Shown here piece after piece: positions 8,700 to 18,699 of a DNA stretch of 21,489 nt; the stretch's first letter is position 1, and each line of letters opens with the position of its first letter. Source of the DNA: Microthyrium microscopicum (Eukaryota; Ascomycota; Dothideomycetes; Microthyriales; Microthyriaceae); assembly GCA_010405405.1 (NCBI GenBank), contig MU004241.1:1417733-1439221 (forward strand), in the 5' to 3' direction. The notes under the pieces are model-generated. The model did not search any database and was not told the DNA's origin. It saw only the letters and a list, made by a program, of their open reading frames with translations. The translations under genes were made by a program, and so were the position numbers.

Positions 8700-11200
8700 A
8701 AATATAGAATCCTATTTTTAAATCTTAATAAATTTAACTTACTAGCCTAGTAAATACGTAAATTCTTAACTCTTAATCCTACTAGAAGCTTAGACTTCTA
8801 ACGTCTAATTAAAGAGCTTAAAGGACTTTAGTTAACTTAGAACTTTTATTTTATTAAACCTATAAGTTAATAATCTTCTTTTATTACTACTACTTCTCTC
8901 TACTATTATATCTATAATAAGACTTTACTTATCTTATTATACTATAATAAACCTTAAAGATAAACTATAATAAATTAGATCTCCTACTTCTTTTCTTAAA
9001 TTATTTATTATATCTTTATAACTTATTTATACTTTATTTTAAGACTTTTTAATATTTACGTCTATTATTTATACTTACTTTATATTAAACTTTTATCTTA
9101 CTATAAGAGATACTAATAAGATCTATAGGACTTATTTCGTATCTTATTTTTATAAGTAATAGTAATTAAAAACTTAAAATACTACTTAGTTTATAATTAT
9201 ACTACCTTATATTTAAATTAGAATTAATAGTAATAAAGATAATATTATAATAGAACTATTCTATAACTAAGCTTTATACTATAATTTTTTATACTTTTAT
9301 TATAGCTCTATAGCTAAGATACCTCTACTATTTAATATTTTAAAAATTACTAAAAGTAGCTATATTTATAGCTAATTATAATTCTAAAATAAAGATAAAG
9401 AGAAAGTATTTTCTATTAATCCTTTAATTGCTACTTTTTAACTAGTAGACTAAACCTAAATTAAAAAGTTATTATTAAACTATTAGATACTCTTTTATCT
9501 TATTACTTATTAATTAATTACTTTAAATAAGAAGAATTAAGTATTTTTAGTATAACTTCTTTATAAAGAAGTTACTTTTTAAGCTTAAAAAACTATCTTT
9601 CTAAATAGTATTATTAAAAGCGTTCTTCTAAACTCTATACTTATATATTATACTTAAGATAACTTATATTTAAAAATTATTAAGACTTATAAAGAATTCC
9701 TTTATAGCGTTACTATATTATTGAAACTTTAGTTTAAATAGCTACGTAGTTATATTAAATTAGCCTAAATAGTTAATCTTTATATTTAAAAGACTTATAC
9801 CTAACTAAATAATATAATAAATACTTATTAATACTATAAGTAAAGTATTAAAGATATAACTAACAAACTTAATAATACTATAATTATAATTAATAAAGTA
9901 CGTATAAAGGTAAACTAACTTTATAAATAACTTAACTATATAATTAAAGCTAATTATAAAGATAATAAATACGTTCTTTATTTAAAGAACGCTTATAATA
10001 TAAATTAATAGAAACTTAATAAAGTACTTAATAATATTAAATAACTACGTACTTTTTATACTAAAAAGTATAATAAAATTATAACTTTTTATCTTTAGAA
10101 TAAAAATCTTAAAAACTAGCTTAATTAGTTTATATATAAGTTTAAAGAGAATATTTACTAACTTAACTTTAATAATAAGTAAGTAATATCTTTTCTTTAT
10201 TAATAAGTTTCTTATATTTAAACTAATAGCTTAATCTTAGTAGTATCTAGATTTTTAGCTAGTAGTAAAAGTAAGAAATATAAATAGAGTAATCTAAGTA
10301 AATACTTTAGTTATAATTTTAAATAATATTTTGTATAGAAACTTTATATTAAGAACTATTTTTATAATAAGTAAGCTTTTTTCTTTATAGAACTAAACGC
10401 TACTATTTAAATACGTAGTAAGACTCTTAATATTATTCTTAAGTTTATTAAAGACTATACTTAATATAAATTACTAAACTTATACTTTAATATAATAAAG
10501 TTCTAAGAAGATTTAGATTAATATACTTAGAAACATAATACTTATAAAGATACTATTACTTAGTTATAAAATTTCTTAAACTAAATAAAAAAGATTAAGA
10601 AGCTTACTCTATATATTACTAAGTTTAATAGTAAAATTATTAATACTAGCTTTATAGAAGTAGATAAGATTACTTATCTTAAATATATAATTATTAAAGA
10701 AATTATATAGTACTTATTTCTTTCTAAAGCTACTACTATTACTAAATATATTAATAAGTTATAAGTTATAAACTAAAACTTTAAATATAAAACTAATAAT
10801 AATAATAAGCTATTTACTAGTTAAAATAATAATAATAGTAACTAAGCTAATAACTAAATTAACTATATACTATATTATAAAGTTACTCTATACTAATATC
10901 TAATATAAGACTACTACTATACTTAATATAGTAAATAAGGTTATAACTATAAAAATAAGAACTTAAAGTATAAAAGTAAGCTAGCTCTTTTTAATTTTAA
11001 TATCTTTACTAAGCTTATTAATATTTATCTATAGTAAAATAATATTTAATTATAAAACTTTACTCTATAATATAATTACTTATTAATATATAATAATTAC
11101 TATTACTAGAACTAAGAAAACTAGATACTTCTTTATAATACTATATAAAAAAGCTAAATAAAATAAAAGTATATAATAAATAATAAAAACGTTAGATAGA
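8700..11200 (+). pseudogene. decayed gag region of gypsy copy 2
   Basis: By position between the 5' LTR and the pol motifs, this stretch should hold the capsid/nucleocapsid gene. The + strand is A-rich and translates into lysine-, asparagine- and leucine-rich fragments broken by TAA/TAG codons, consistent with a lost gag. I looked for the CCHC zinc knuckle near 10300-10360 and 10860-10930. Neither place gives a correctly spaced set after undoing likely C-to-T changes, so the domain is not confirmed. The call rests on element order. The leader at 8616 to about 9000 is probably non-coding. Confidence 0.45.
9972..9991. repeat. short perfect inverted repeat in the gag region
   Basis: The arm 'cgttcttta' (9972-9980) faces 'taaagaacg' (9983-9991) with 2 bases between. 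No run of T follows that would suggest a terminator, and the context is decayed gag. No function is proposed. Confidence 0.7.
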
Positions 11201-11379
11201 GGCTATTATTAGTTACCTAAGCAATTTTAAAACTAAAAGTAACTTAATAAGTATAGTTATTATACGCATATTAGTAGCTTATATTTCTATTAACTAATTA
11301 CTAAAATACTCTATTCTAAAGATAGACTAATAGTAAAGTACTACTAGTAATATTCTTATTAATAATAATATATATACTA

Positions 11380-11440
11380 AAATAAAAGTCCTAATTAATA
11401 TAAGTAGTAGTACTTTTAGTATTATTAATCTTTATTACTT
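11380..11440 (+). pseudogene. possible retroviral-type aspartic protease active site (copy 2)
   Basis: One + strand frame reads L-I-N-I-S-S-S-T followed by I-I-N, which could be a mutated hydrophobic-D-T/S-G active-site loop: Asn from Asp by TG-to-TA, Ile from Thr by CA-to-TA. The change Gly to Ser at the next position is not a simple CpA mutation, so the match is weak. The position is right, upstream of the RT by a plausible protease-to-polymerase distance. Confidence 0.3.
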
Positions 11441-11949
11441 CTAAATTTATAGTATTCTATTAGTAGAGATAACTTAACTCTATTGCACTAAAATAGCTAA
11501 TAGCTATATTATAGTAAAGATAACCTATATAGTAGCTATTATATTACGTATTAGTATCTATTTTAAGTAAATTTTTTACTTTATAATAAAAATTACTAAT
11601 TATAATATAATTCTTAGTAACTCTTAGATTAATAAATATAAAGTTACGCTCTAAGAAGACTAACGTATATTAAGCTTCTACTTAAAGTATTATATAAAAT
11701 ATTATATAGCTTTCTATTATTTTATTACTATTAACTATAAAGGTTAAGTAATTATAAATAAATAATAAGAAGAAACTTTTAATATCTATATAATATTACT
11801 ATAAGTTTTTATAACTATAATATAGTATAAGGAATATAAATTTACTATACTTTATTAAAAAGACTTTAATATCTTAAAAAAAAAAAAAGACTCTAACTCT
11901 ATCTCTTAATGAAATATTACTAGTATTATTATAATCTTTACTAAAGACT

Positions 11950-12850
11950 ATACTAAATAGTATAAGAAGCTTAATTATAATTTACTAATATAAAAGGAAT
12001 TATTAAAGTTAATACTATTAAAATTCTATTACTATATTGTTTTATTTAACTCTTACTAAGCTAATAAACTATTATTATATTAACTAAGTTTTAATTATAC
12101 TATTATTATTAACCTAAATATAAAAGTACCTATATATAAATTTTATAGTATATCTTATTAATAGATATAGGTTATTAAGGAATATATTAAGAATATACTT
12201 AGAAAAGGCTTTATTTAATTAAGTACTTTCTACTATACTATATCTATATTATATATTAGTAAACTAGGTAATAGTATCTATATTTATATTAACTACTATA
12301 GACTTAATAAGATTATACTAACTAACTAAAATATATCTTTACTCTTAATAGAAATATTAATAAAGATTTATAAAATAAAATTCTTTTTATAGTTTAACGT
12401 TATTACTATCTTTAATAATATTTAAATTCGTAAAGAAGATAAGTATAAGACTATGTTCTTAATGCGCTATAAACTTTTTAAAATTTTAATAATACTATTT
12501 AGTATAATAAAATTACTAGAAAGTTTTTAATTTTATATTTATAGTACTATACGTAAATACTTTAATAACTTTATTATAGTCTACCTTAATAATATCCTTA
12601 TTTAAAATAAAACTAAAAAGAAGCATATTACTTATATTTACCTAATCCTTAATAAGCTTAAAAAAGCTAAACTTTATCTTAATATTTCTAAATCTAAGTT
12701 TATAACTTAATTAGTTAAATATCTTAGTATTATTATTATACTTAATAGAATCTAAATAAATAAAAAGAAGGTTAATACTATATTTAACTAGTACTACTCT
12801 ACTTTCTTAAAAGATATCTAAATATTCTTTAGCTTTATAAACTTTTATTA
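11950..12850 (+). pseudogene. decayed reverse transcriptase of gypsy copy 2
   Basis: The + strand translation follows the Ty3/gypsy RT from fingers to thumb once the TAA/TAG stops are ignored. The block at about 12320-12430 reads P-L-I-E-I-L-like, then a K-F-F...F-N-V-I-T-I-F-N-N string equivalent to the first palm Asp region. 12430-12470 resembles the I-R-x-x-E-D-x-x-K-T-x-F block. 12582-12593 reads Y-L-N-N in place of catalytic Y-L-D-D, and 12680-12730 resembles the F-x-x-x-x-V-K-Y-L-G thumb motif. GAT-GAT preceded by T becomes AAT-AAT by two TG-to-TA changes, so the loss of both aspartates is what RIP predicts. The polymerase is dead. Confidence 0.8.
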
Positions 12851-12859
12851 TTATTTTAT

Positions 12860-13460
12860 TAAAAAATATTTAAAAATTATTATATTACTTACTATACTAA
12901 CTAAAAAGGACGTTTCTTTATACTTTCCTTAAAGTAAGATTAGACTTAAGGAATAAGCGTTTAATGTCTTAAAGAAGACCTTTACTACTACCTTAATTCT
13001 TTATTACTTTAATCTTAACGTTAAAACTTAAGTTAAGATTAACGCCTTAGATTAGGTAGTAGTAGCTATCCTTTTATAAAAAAATATAAATAGTAAGCTT
13101 TACCTAGTAGCTTTCCTCTTTAAAAAGATAACTTTAGTAGAATATAATTATAATATCTATAATAAAAAGCTCTTTATAATTATATAGGTATTTAAGGAAT
13201 AGAAACTTAAATTATTTTTAACCTTTAACTTTATATAAGCTTTTACTAACTATCTTAACTTATATACTTTTATATTAACTAAAAAGCTATTTTGCTATTA
13301 AGCTTAATAAATAGAGTTCCTTTTCTAATTCTAATTTAAAATTAAATATTATAATAGTCCCTTTAATATAAAAGTAAATATACTAATTTAGAAATTATAG
13401 AATCTTTTAAAATCTAATAATAATCTATAGATTACTTAATAAATATAACTAATCCTTTTC
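12860..13460 (+). pseudogene. decayed RNase H of gypsy copy 2
   Basis: Follows the RT without a break. About 12963-13075 reads F-N-V-L-K-K-T-F-T-T-T, then L-N-V...V-K-I-N-A-L-D, matching the start of gypsy RNase H where a conserved E-T-D-A-S is expected (the Asp reads Asn). 13090-13260 matches the L-x-P-V-A-F-x-S-K-K...Y-x-I-Y-D-K-E-L-L-A-I region. The domain removes the RNA strand from the cDNA hybrid. It is broken by several stops. A nested imperfect palindrome lies inside it at 12984-13065. Confidence 0.75.
12984..13065. repeat. nested imperfect palindrome inside the RNase H pseudogene
   Basis: Inner arms 'ttaatcttaac' (13009-13019) and 'gttaagattaa' (13032-13042) pair perfectly around a 12-base loop. 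Outer arms 'tactactacct' (12983-12993) and 'aggtagtagta' (13055-13065) also pair, with mismatched sequence between. It lies within sequence that reads as RNase H, so it is probably a coincidence of codon choice rather than an inserted hairpin. Confidence 0.6.
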
Positions 13461-13599
13461 TTTTATAACTTTAATACCTATTATAAAATATTTTACTCTT
13501 ATAATACTTAATATACTATTAAGATTACTATTCTTTTTATTAATAGTAAATAACTTATAATAATTAAACTTACTATAATTATTATTAATAAAGTTAACA

Positions 13600-14990
13600 T
13601 ACTAACTATAGAAAGTAAACTAATTAATTAACTAATTATAGAGAATTCTACTTTAATTTTAAGTAAGCTAATTAATTACCCTAAGATAAATAGCGCACTA
13701 GCTAACTTAAAAATATTATAGAAAGATATTATTAAGGCTAGCTAATTAAATAAGCTCGTCTAAGTAATCTATAACTCTAAAGTAATATAATTATATTACC
13801 TACTATATAATACTTTAGAAAAGAATTTAATTAAACTTAAAAACTACTAAGTACTTACTAATAGTACTATTTAATATAAATAATAACTCCTTATTTTTTT
13901 TATAAAATATTTTTAATATTATACTATTATATATACGTATAATTATAAGGTTATAAGTTATAGTAATATAACTTCTATATATTAGTACCTTTATTAATTT
14001 TACTTTTAGTCTTATATAGCTAAGGATATAAAGTATTATATTAAAGTATATAAGTATACATTCTTTAAACTAGTTAAACAAAAGAAGTAAGGTCTCTTCT
14101 ACTTATTCCTACTACCTAATTACACTTAGTTTAATATTTTTATTAACTTTATAGTTGCTTTATTACTTTATATTTACCTTAAAACTATTTATTACTATAT
14201 TATAGTTATTATAAATAGGCTAATACGTACCTAATAGTTTATTTCTTTTTCTAATCTAAGCATATAAATAATAATCTTTATATTCCTTAATTAAATATAG
14301 AAATATATAGGATAGCCTAACTCTATCCTTTCTAACTATAGTTTATAATTTATATTTATATTTTAGTAATATCTCTATAAGTATATTAGTATTATTATCT
14401 ATCTAACTACTACTTAATACCTATAAGATAATAGTATTATAAAAATATTAGTTATAGTACTAAAAGCTTACCTTAGATACTTTATTAACTAGTAATAAAA
14501 TAACTAGGTAGGACTACTATTATTTACTAAATTTAAAGCTAATTATGCTATCTATGCCTCTACTAAGATAAGTCCTTTCTATATACTTAATAATTATCTT
14601 CCCTAATTAAAATTAGAACTAATACCTTTAAAAGTCCTCTTAGGAACTAAATTAATCTAAACTAAATAATAGCTTACTAACTAATATTTCTATACCTATA
14701 TTAACTTTTATAAATACCTCTATAAATAGATTTTATAGTCTACTATTCTTATAGAAGAGTAAGCTAATAAAACTTATTAACTAGTACTAAACCTTAAATT
14801 AAATAATTAGGTATAACTTAATACCTACTATTATAAATCTCTCTAACTATTAAAGTTCCTTAATAATAAATCTACTAGACCTTTTAAAATTATTAAAAAG
14901 ATTAATACTCTTACCTATAAGCTAGAATTACTAAAAAAGATAAAAATTTACCTAATCTTCTACGCTTAGCTACTTTACCTTATCTCTAAA
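13600..14990 (+). pseudogene. decayed integrase with GPY/F module (gypsy copy 2)
   Basis: The integrase of the element. About 13930-14110 corresponds to the zinc-binding N-terminus (the W-P...D-I...Y-V-K stretch reads I-A-K-D-I-K-Y-Y-I-K-V). 14130-14170 carries F-I-N-F-I-V for the D-F-I-V block of the first catalytic Asp. 14310-14345 reads G-x-P-N-S-I-L-S-N for G-x-P-x-S-I-V-S-D, the second catalytic Asp. 14425-14445 covers the D-G-Q-T-E-R motif. 14495-14570 reads N-x-V-G-L-L-L-F-T-K-F. The GPY/F module at about 14830-14940 reads R-P-F-K-I-I-K-K-I-N-T-L-T-Y-K-L. Catalytic Asp codons have become Asn and many stops intervene. Confidence 0.8.
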
Positions 14991-15054
14991 TATACTATAG
15001 TGCTCTAAGAACTTAATAATTCCCCCTTAATTACAAATATAGATAATAATATAA

Positions 15055-15205
15055 AATAAAAGTAAATAATTAACTATATTATTAATAGTAAGATAAGTAT
15101 TATAAAGAGCTTTAATAAAAAAAAAGTTCTATAGTATAAAGTTTAGTTTACAAAATAAGATAATTAGAACTATAACCCTAACTAATAATTATAATTAGAT
15201 CTTAA
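15055..15205 (+). pseudogene. decayed chromodomain (gypsy copy 2)
   Basis: Downstream of the GPY/F module one frame reads I-I-N-Y-I-I-N-S-K, then a basic linker with K-K-K-V-L, then Y-K-V-x-F-T-K-x-D-N-x-N-Y-N-P, which is the layout of a retrotransposon chromodomain (E-V-E-x-I-L-D-S...Y-x-V-K-W-x-G-Y-x-x-x-x-x-T-W-E-P). The stops replace expected Gln/Trp codons. The same pattern recurs in copy 1 at 1023-1155, so it is a feature of the family. This identifies the family as a chromovirus. Confidence 0.6.
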
Positions 15206-15637
15206 CTCTTACCTAAAACTAGTTACTAAATATTACGACTAAAACCTTAATAAATCTAAACTATACTCTATATTTATAGACCTTTAAAAGAAGAAAGAAG
15301 AGAAATACGATTTAGATAGAATTCCTTTAGAATAGTAAAAAAATACTACTATATATACCTTAATACTTAATTTATAAACTAGAGTATTCTAAAGATATCT
15401 TAAGGTTTATTAATACTTCTTAATAGTTACTTTAGTAGGCTAAAAGGTAGTATAAAGAATAAGTACGTATAGTAGTTATATATAAAGGAAGGTTATTATC
15501 TTTACTTTTATTATTTTTATATTTTATATTTTATATTCTAAAAAGCGTTAGAATTATAGAACTATATAACTTAATTATAAATCTTATTCTTTTATAAGTT
15601 TTTAGCTTAAGAGTACTAATTTTAGAAAAAGAAGTAT
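15206..15637 (+). other. 3' end of pol and 3' untranslated stretch of gypsy copy 2
   Basis: The stretch between the chromodomain and the 3' LTR. It aligns with 1160-1582 of copy 1. The beginning may still be C-terminal coding sequence (about 15206-15460), but I recognise nothing in it. The purine-rich run 'agaaaaagaag' at 15624-15634, just before the LTR, is the likely remnant of the polypurine tract that primes plus-strand synthesis; copy 1 has 'aaagaagaaaa' at the same place (1569-1579). Confidence 0.55.
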
Positions 15638-15763
15638 TATTATAAATCTATTACTATTAATCCTATTATAATATTATTAGCATTCCCTATTACGTAATAT
15701 TAAGGACTTAGCGCCTAAGGATTATCTAATGTAGCTTACTTATAACTATTTTCTACCCTTTCT
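15638..15763 (+). repeat. truncated 3' LTR of gypsy copy 2
   Basis: Matches the first 120 or so bases of the 5' LTR from 8413, sharing 'ctattaatcctatt', 'taatattattagcattcc', 'tattacgtaat', 'cctaaggattat' and 'tagcttac'. Homology fades at about 15757-15763, before the 'tagattctttgtattag' block that both other LTRs have. The missing end means that the element was cut by a deletion or by a later insertion at this point. Confidence 0.8.
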
Positions 15764-16400
15764 ATAAGGAGCTAATAGGCACAATAGGGCGAGTAGAAAG
15801 TAGCTAGTATTATAGGATCTAAGTATAGAGAGAAGAAATCTAGGGATGTAGCTATAAATGTAAAAATATAGAGCCTAAGGAATCCTTAGATATACTAACT
15901 CTAAATAGGATAAAGAGATCTTATTTATAAGATTAGATTTCTATATCTAAATACTATAAAACTAAACTTATAAAGATTCCTTATATAACTCTCTCCTTTT
16001 AAAATAGACCTTATAGGCTATATCTTAATCTAATTTGTTCTAGTCTAGTCTAGTCTAGTCTAGGCTAGTCTAGGCTAGTCTATATAAATATAAAACTTCT
16101 TTATATATATTACTACTAAGAGATATAGTAATATACTATTTACTTACCTTAGTACTATCTAAATTTATTTAATAAAGAAGAGGATATTTATTTAAGTTAG
16201 TTTATAGTATTCTATAATCCTTTTAGTAGCGTAAATTAAAAACTAAACTAGGGGTATAATGCTATTAGTAAAATAAGAAATATAGCGCTTTTATATAGTA
16301 TAATCCTAATTAGTAGGTAGTCTATTAGTATTATAATCTTCTTTTTTAACTTTATTTATTAGTAGGGATTAAGAGGGGTATAGACTAGGCTTCTAAGGAT
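15764..16400. other. non-coding junction DNA between two gypsy elements
   Basis: No gene seen. The stretch lies between the truncated + strand LTR and the - strand element. It keeps somewhat more CA and TG than the rest ('ggcacaataggg', 'gggatgtagc', 'aaatgtaaaa', 'tttgttc'), has G-rich spots ('aggggtataatg' at about 16250), and holds the pentanucleotide repeat at 16039-16083. The 3' LTR of the - strand element is expected in or near here, but without a second copy in the window I cannot delimit it. Confidence 0.45.
16039..16083. repeat. pentanucleotide tandem repeat (TCTAG/GCTAG)x9
   Basis: Nine consecutive 5-bp units: five TCTAG, then GCTAG, TCTAG, GCTAG and a last TCTAT. It is the only clear short tandem array of this kind in the window. 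It contains no CA or TG and so offers no CpA site to RIP, which would help it survive unchanged. It is followed directly by 'tatataaatataaaac'. Confidence 0.95.
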
Positions 16401-16699
16401 AAAGCCTATAAAACTCTAATATAGTATTAGGTACGTTAATAGTATCTTTTTAGAGCTACTAAGTTTTATTATAAAATCCTATTTATTTAATCTTATATTT
16501 AAGTACCTTATTCTTATCTCTACTATCTTATTTACTATTAATAATAGTATTAATAAGCTATTTTTCTTTACCTTCTTTTTTACTAATAACTACTAGGGAA
16601 GGGTTTAAATTCTATAATAAATATATATTATTATTAATTAGATATAGTAACTAGGCGTAAAATACTAAGTATATCTTTATTAATTTAGGAAGATCTAAT

Positions 16700-17850
16700 T
16701 TATAGGTTACTTTATTAATCTTATATAATACTTTAAAGAAACTAGCGCTTTTACTATTAAGTATTTTAGAGAAATAAGTTATATTATAATTCTAAACGTT
16801 AAGTTATATTTAGTCTCCTAGATAAAGATTTAGTACTAAACATTAATACTTATTAGCATAGAGCTTTTATTAAGCCTAAGCCTATTCTAGTTACTTCTTT
16901 AGGAACTTATAAAGCTTCTTATAACTATCCTAAACTTAATTAGTAATAATAACTTCTTTACGTATAGTAATAGAAGTATAAGACGCTTTAGGTAGTAAAT
17001 AGTAAGTAGATTTAAGTCTTAATTTTAGTAGAAAGCTATTCTATGCTTTAAAAGGTATAAAACTAGTAGTAGTACTTATAGTAGAATTTACTATAAACTT
17101 AGTAAATAGTAATAATACTATCTAATTATCTTAATCCTAATTAATAAAGAATCTAAGATATTATTTTAGTATAGTAATAAATATTTTAGTAATGCTATTA
17201 AACTCTAGATACTATACTATACTTAATTTTAATATAACGCCTATACGTTTATATAGATAACTCTAAAAAGTAGACGTAAATTAAGTTCCTTAATCTAAAA
17301 GAATAGAGTTAAGCTATTTATATAGCTTCTATACTTAATTAATAAAGACTATAACTATTATTTCTACTAAAAGACTTAGAAGGATAATAAATTACTATAA
17401 TTATATTAAGCAATTAATAATAACTATAATATATTAATAAACTATACCTTAATAAGTATAATATAGTAGTAAGACTATAAAATCTATTAAGATATTAGAT
17501 TATACTTAGTCTAGTAAAGGAAATAAGTAAAGAAGGCCTTACTTCTTTTAGCGTACTAGTTTTATAAAGATATAATAGTAGCCTTTAATATACTTCTTAA
17601 CGTATTCTAATATTCTTAGCTACTAATAATCTTATTAAAAATAGTAGTATATTATTATAGTTTCTTTATAGCTTATAACTTTATATTAATATACTTATTT
17701 TATTACTTTATTTTATAAATACGTTATTAGTATAAATAACTTTTATTAATAAAAGATAGTACTATTTAGTAAGGCCTTATAATCTATTAATTTAATTTAA
17801 TTTTAATTTAGTACTCTAAAGGGTAAGAAGTAGTTTTTCTATATCTTTAC
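16700..17850 (-). pseudogene. decayed integrase of gypsy copy 3
   Basis: On the - strand, about 17390-17500 follows the first catalytic Asp block to the I-L-V-I-V-D-R-L-T-K segment (reads D-F-I-V, later I-I-V-I-I-N). About 17240-17330 resembles the second Asp region and the following F-W-K-x-L. About 17040-17140 reads D-N-W-I-V-L-L-P-F-T-K-F-I-V-N-S-T-I-S-T, the conserved block after the catalytic Glu, which is the clearest match in this domain. TAA/TAG stops and Asp-to-Asn changes make it inactive. I did not find a chromodomain downstream (toward 16400), but mutation could hide one. Confidence 0.7.
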
Positions 17851-18149
17851 TAGTTAAATTATAATTAGTAACTTATTTTTCTTACTTATCTTTATTACTT
17901 TTTATATAAACTACTTTAAGTTAAAGTCTAAAGATTTAGTATTAACTAGTAGTATATTATCTAAACTAGCTAGAGCTCTATTCTAAGAGCTTCTTATAAT
18001 AGATTCTAAATTAGACTCTTCTACTATAGTAATATTTAACTTATCTAATATAAGCGTAGCTATTTATATAAAGAATAAAGTAATTAGGTTAATAAGGATT
18101 ATAGCTAGCTTAATAGCTTATTTAGTACTAAATTAATATAGGAATAAAA

Positions 18150-18680
18150 GTAGTTAATACTATTACTTAATCTATAAGTCTTTATTACTTTAGAGTACGT
18201 CCTATAATCTTTAGGTTAAAGCATTAGCTTTACTATTATTTTTACTAAAATAGTATTTAATTAAAAAGTAGAATTATAATAAGAATTTAGCCTAGTATAT
18301 TTAATAGTATATAAGCTTCTTAGTCTTTATAAAAGTTTAAAGGTTCTAGTAATTTAAGAATACTTTTATAATATCTTTAGTACTAAATAACTTAAGTTCT
18401 TACTTTTTAAAAATATAGATAATAGTAAGTAGTTCTTTATTATAAATATTATAATTATATTTTACTAGTAATATCTTTTTAGAGAAGAAGGTAACTAGTC
18501 TTAGATTACTATTTGTATCTTTTTATAATAATATAGTAGTATAAGCTTAATTTAATATATCTATTTCTATTTAAGTTTTCTTAATATAATTAAAGTATTA
18601 TAGAATTAGTATACTAGTAAAGTCTACTTTTAGCTTCTTAAAAGCTTATTCTTTAAGCCTATTAGGGTCTTAGAGAAATA
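18150..18680 (-). pseudogene. decayed RNase H of gypsy copy 3
   Basis: The best-preserved reading in the element. From 18650 downward the - strand gives F-K-K-L-K-V-D-F-T-S-I-L-I, then I-E-I-D (for E-T-D), Q/stop-K-D, L-R-L-V-T-F-F-S-K-K, Y-N-I-Y-N-K-E-L-L-T-I, and near 18200-18240 K-N-N-S-K-A-N-A-L-T, the decayed G-K-x-N-x-K-A-D-A-L-S-R motif that ends the domain. The matches are ordered and evenly spaced. Interruptions are TAA/TAG codons at expected Gln/Trp positions. Confidence 0.8.
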
Positions 18681-18699
18681 TAGCTAGAGTATTCTTTTA

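Larger units (their letters stand above)
8413..15763 (+). mobile_element. Ty3/gypsy chromovirus copy 2, nearly complete
   Basis: An LTR retrotransposon of about 7.35 kb with the Ty3/gypsy order: LTR, gag region, protease, RT, RNase H, integrase, chromodomain, LTR. The 5' LTR is complete (8413-8615). The 3' LTR starts at 15638 but its homology ends near 15757-15763, so it lacks roughly the last 80 bp. The element inserted into LINE B after 8412. It belongs to the same family as copy 1. Every coding part carries many TAA/TAG stops, yet the protein order can still be followed on the + strand, which is also the A-rich strand here. Confidence 0.85.

Noticed and set aside
9972-9991. Rho-independent terminator
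   Set aside because: The stem is A/T-rich with a 2-base loop and no T tract, and the organism appears to be a fungus.
10300-10360. Candidate CCHC zinc knuckle in gypsy copy 2 gag
   Set aside because: After reversing likely TG-to-TA and CA-to-TA changes, the last cysteine is one codon out of place, so the spacing fails.
11876-11888. Run of 13 A as a LINE poly-A tail
   Set aside because: It lies inside gypsy copy 2 coding sequence, and the polyprotein motifs continue on both sides, so no insertion boundary is present.
16083-16100. TATA box with promoter for a host gene
   Set aside because: TATA-like runs occur throughout because RIP creates TA. No open frame follows, so there is no evidence for a gene start.
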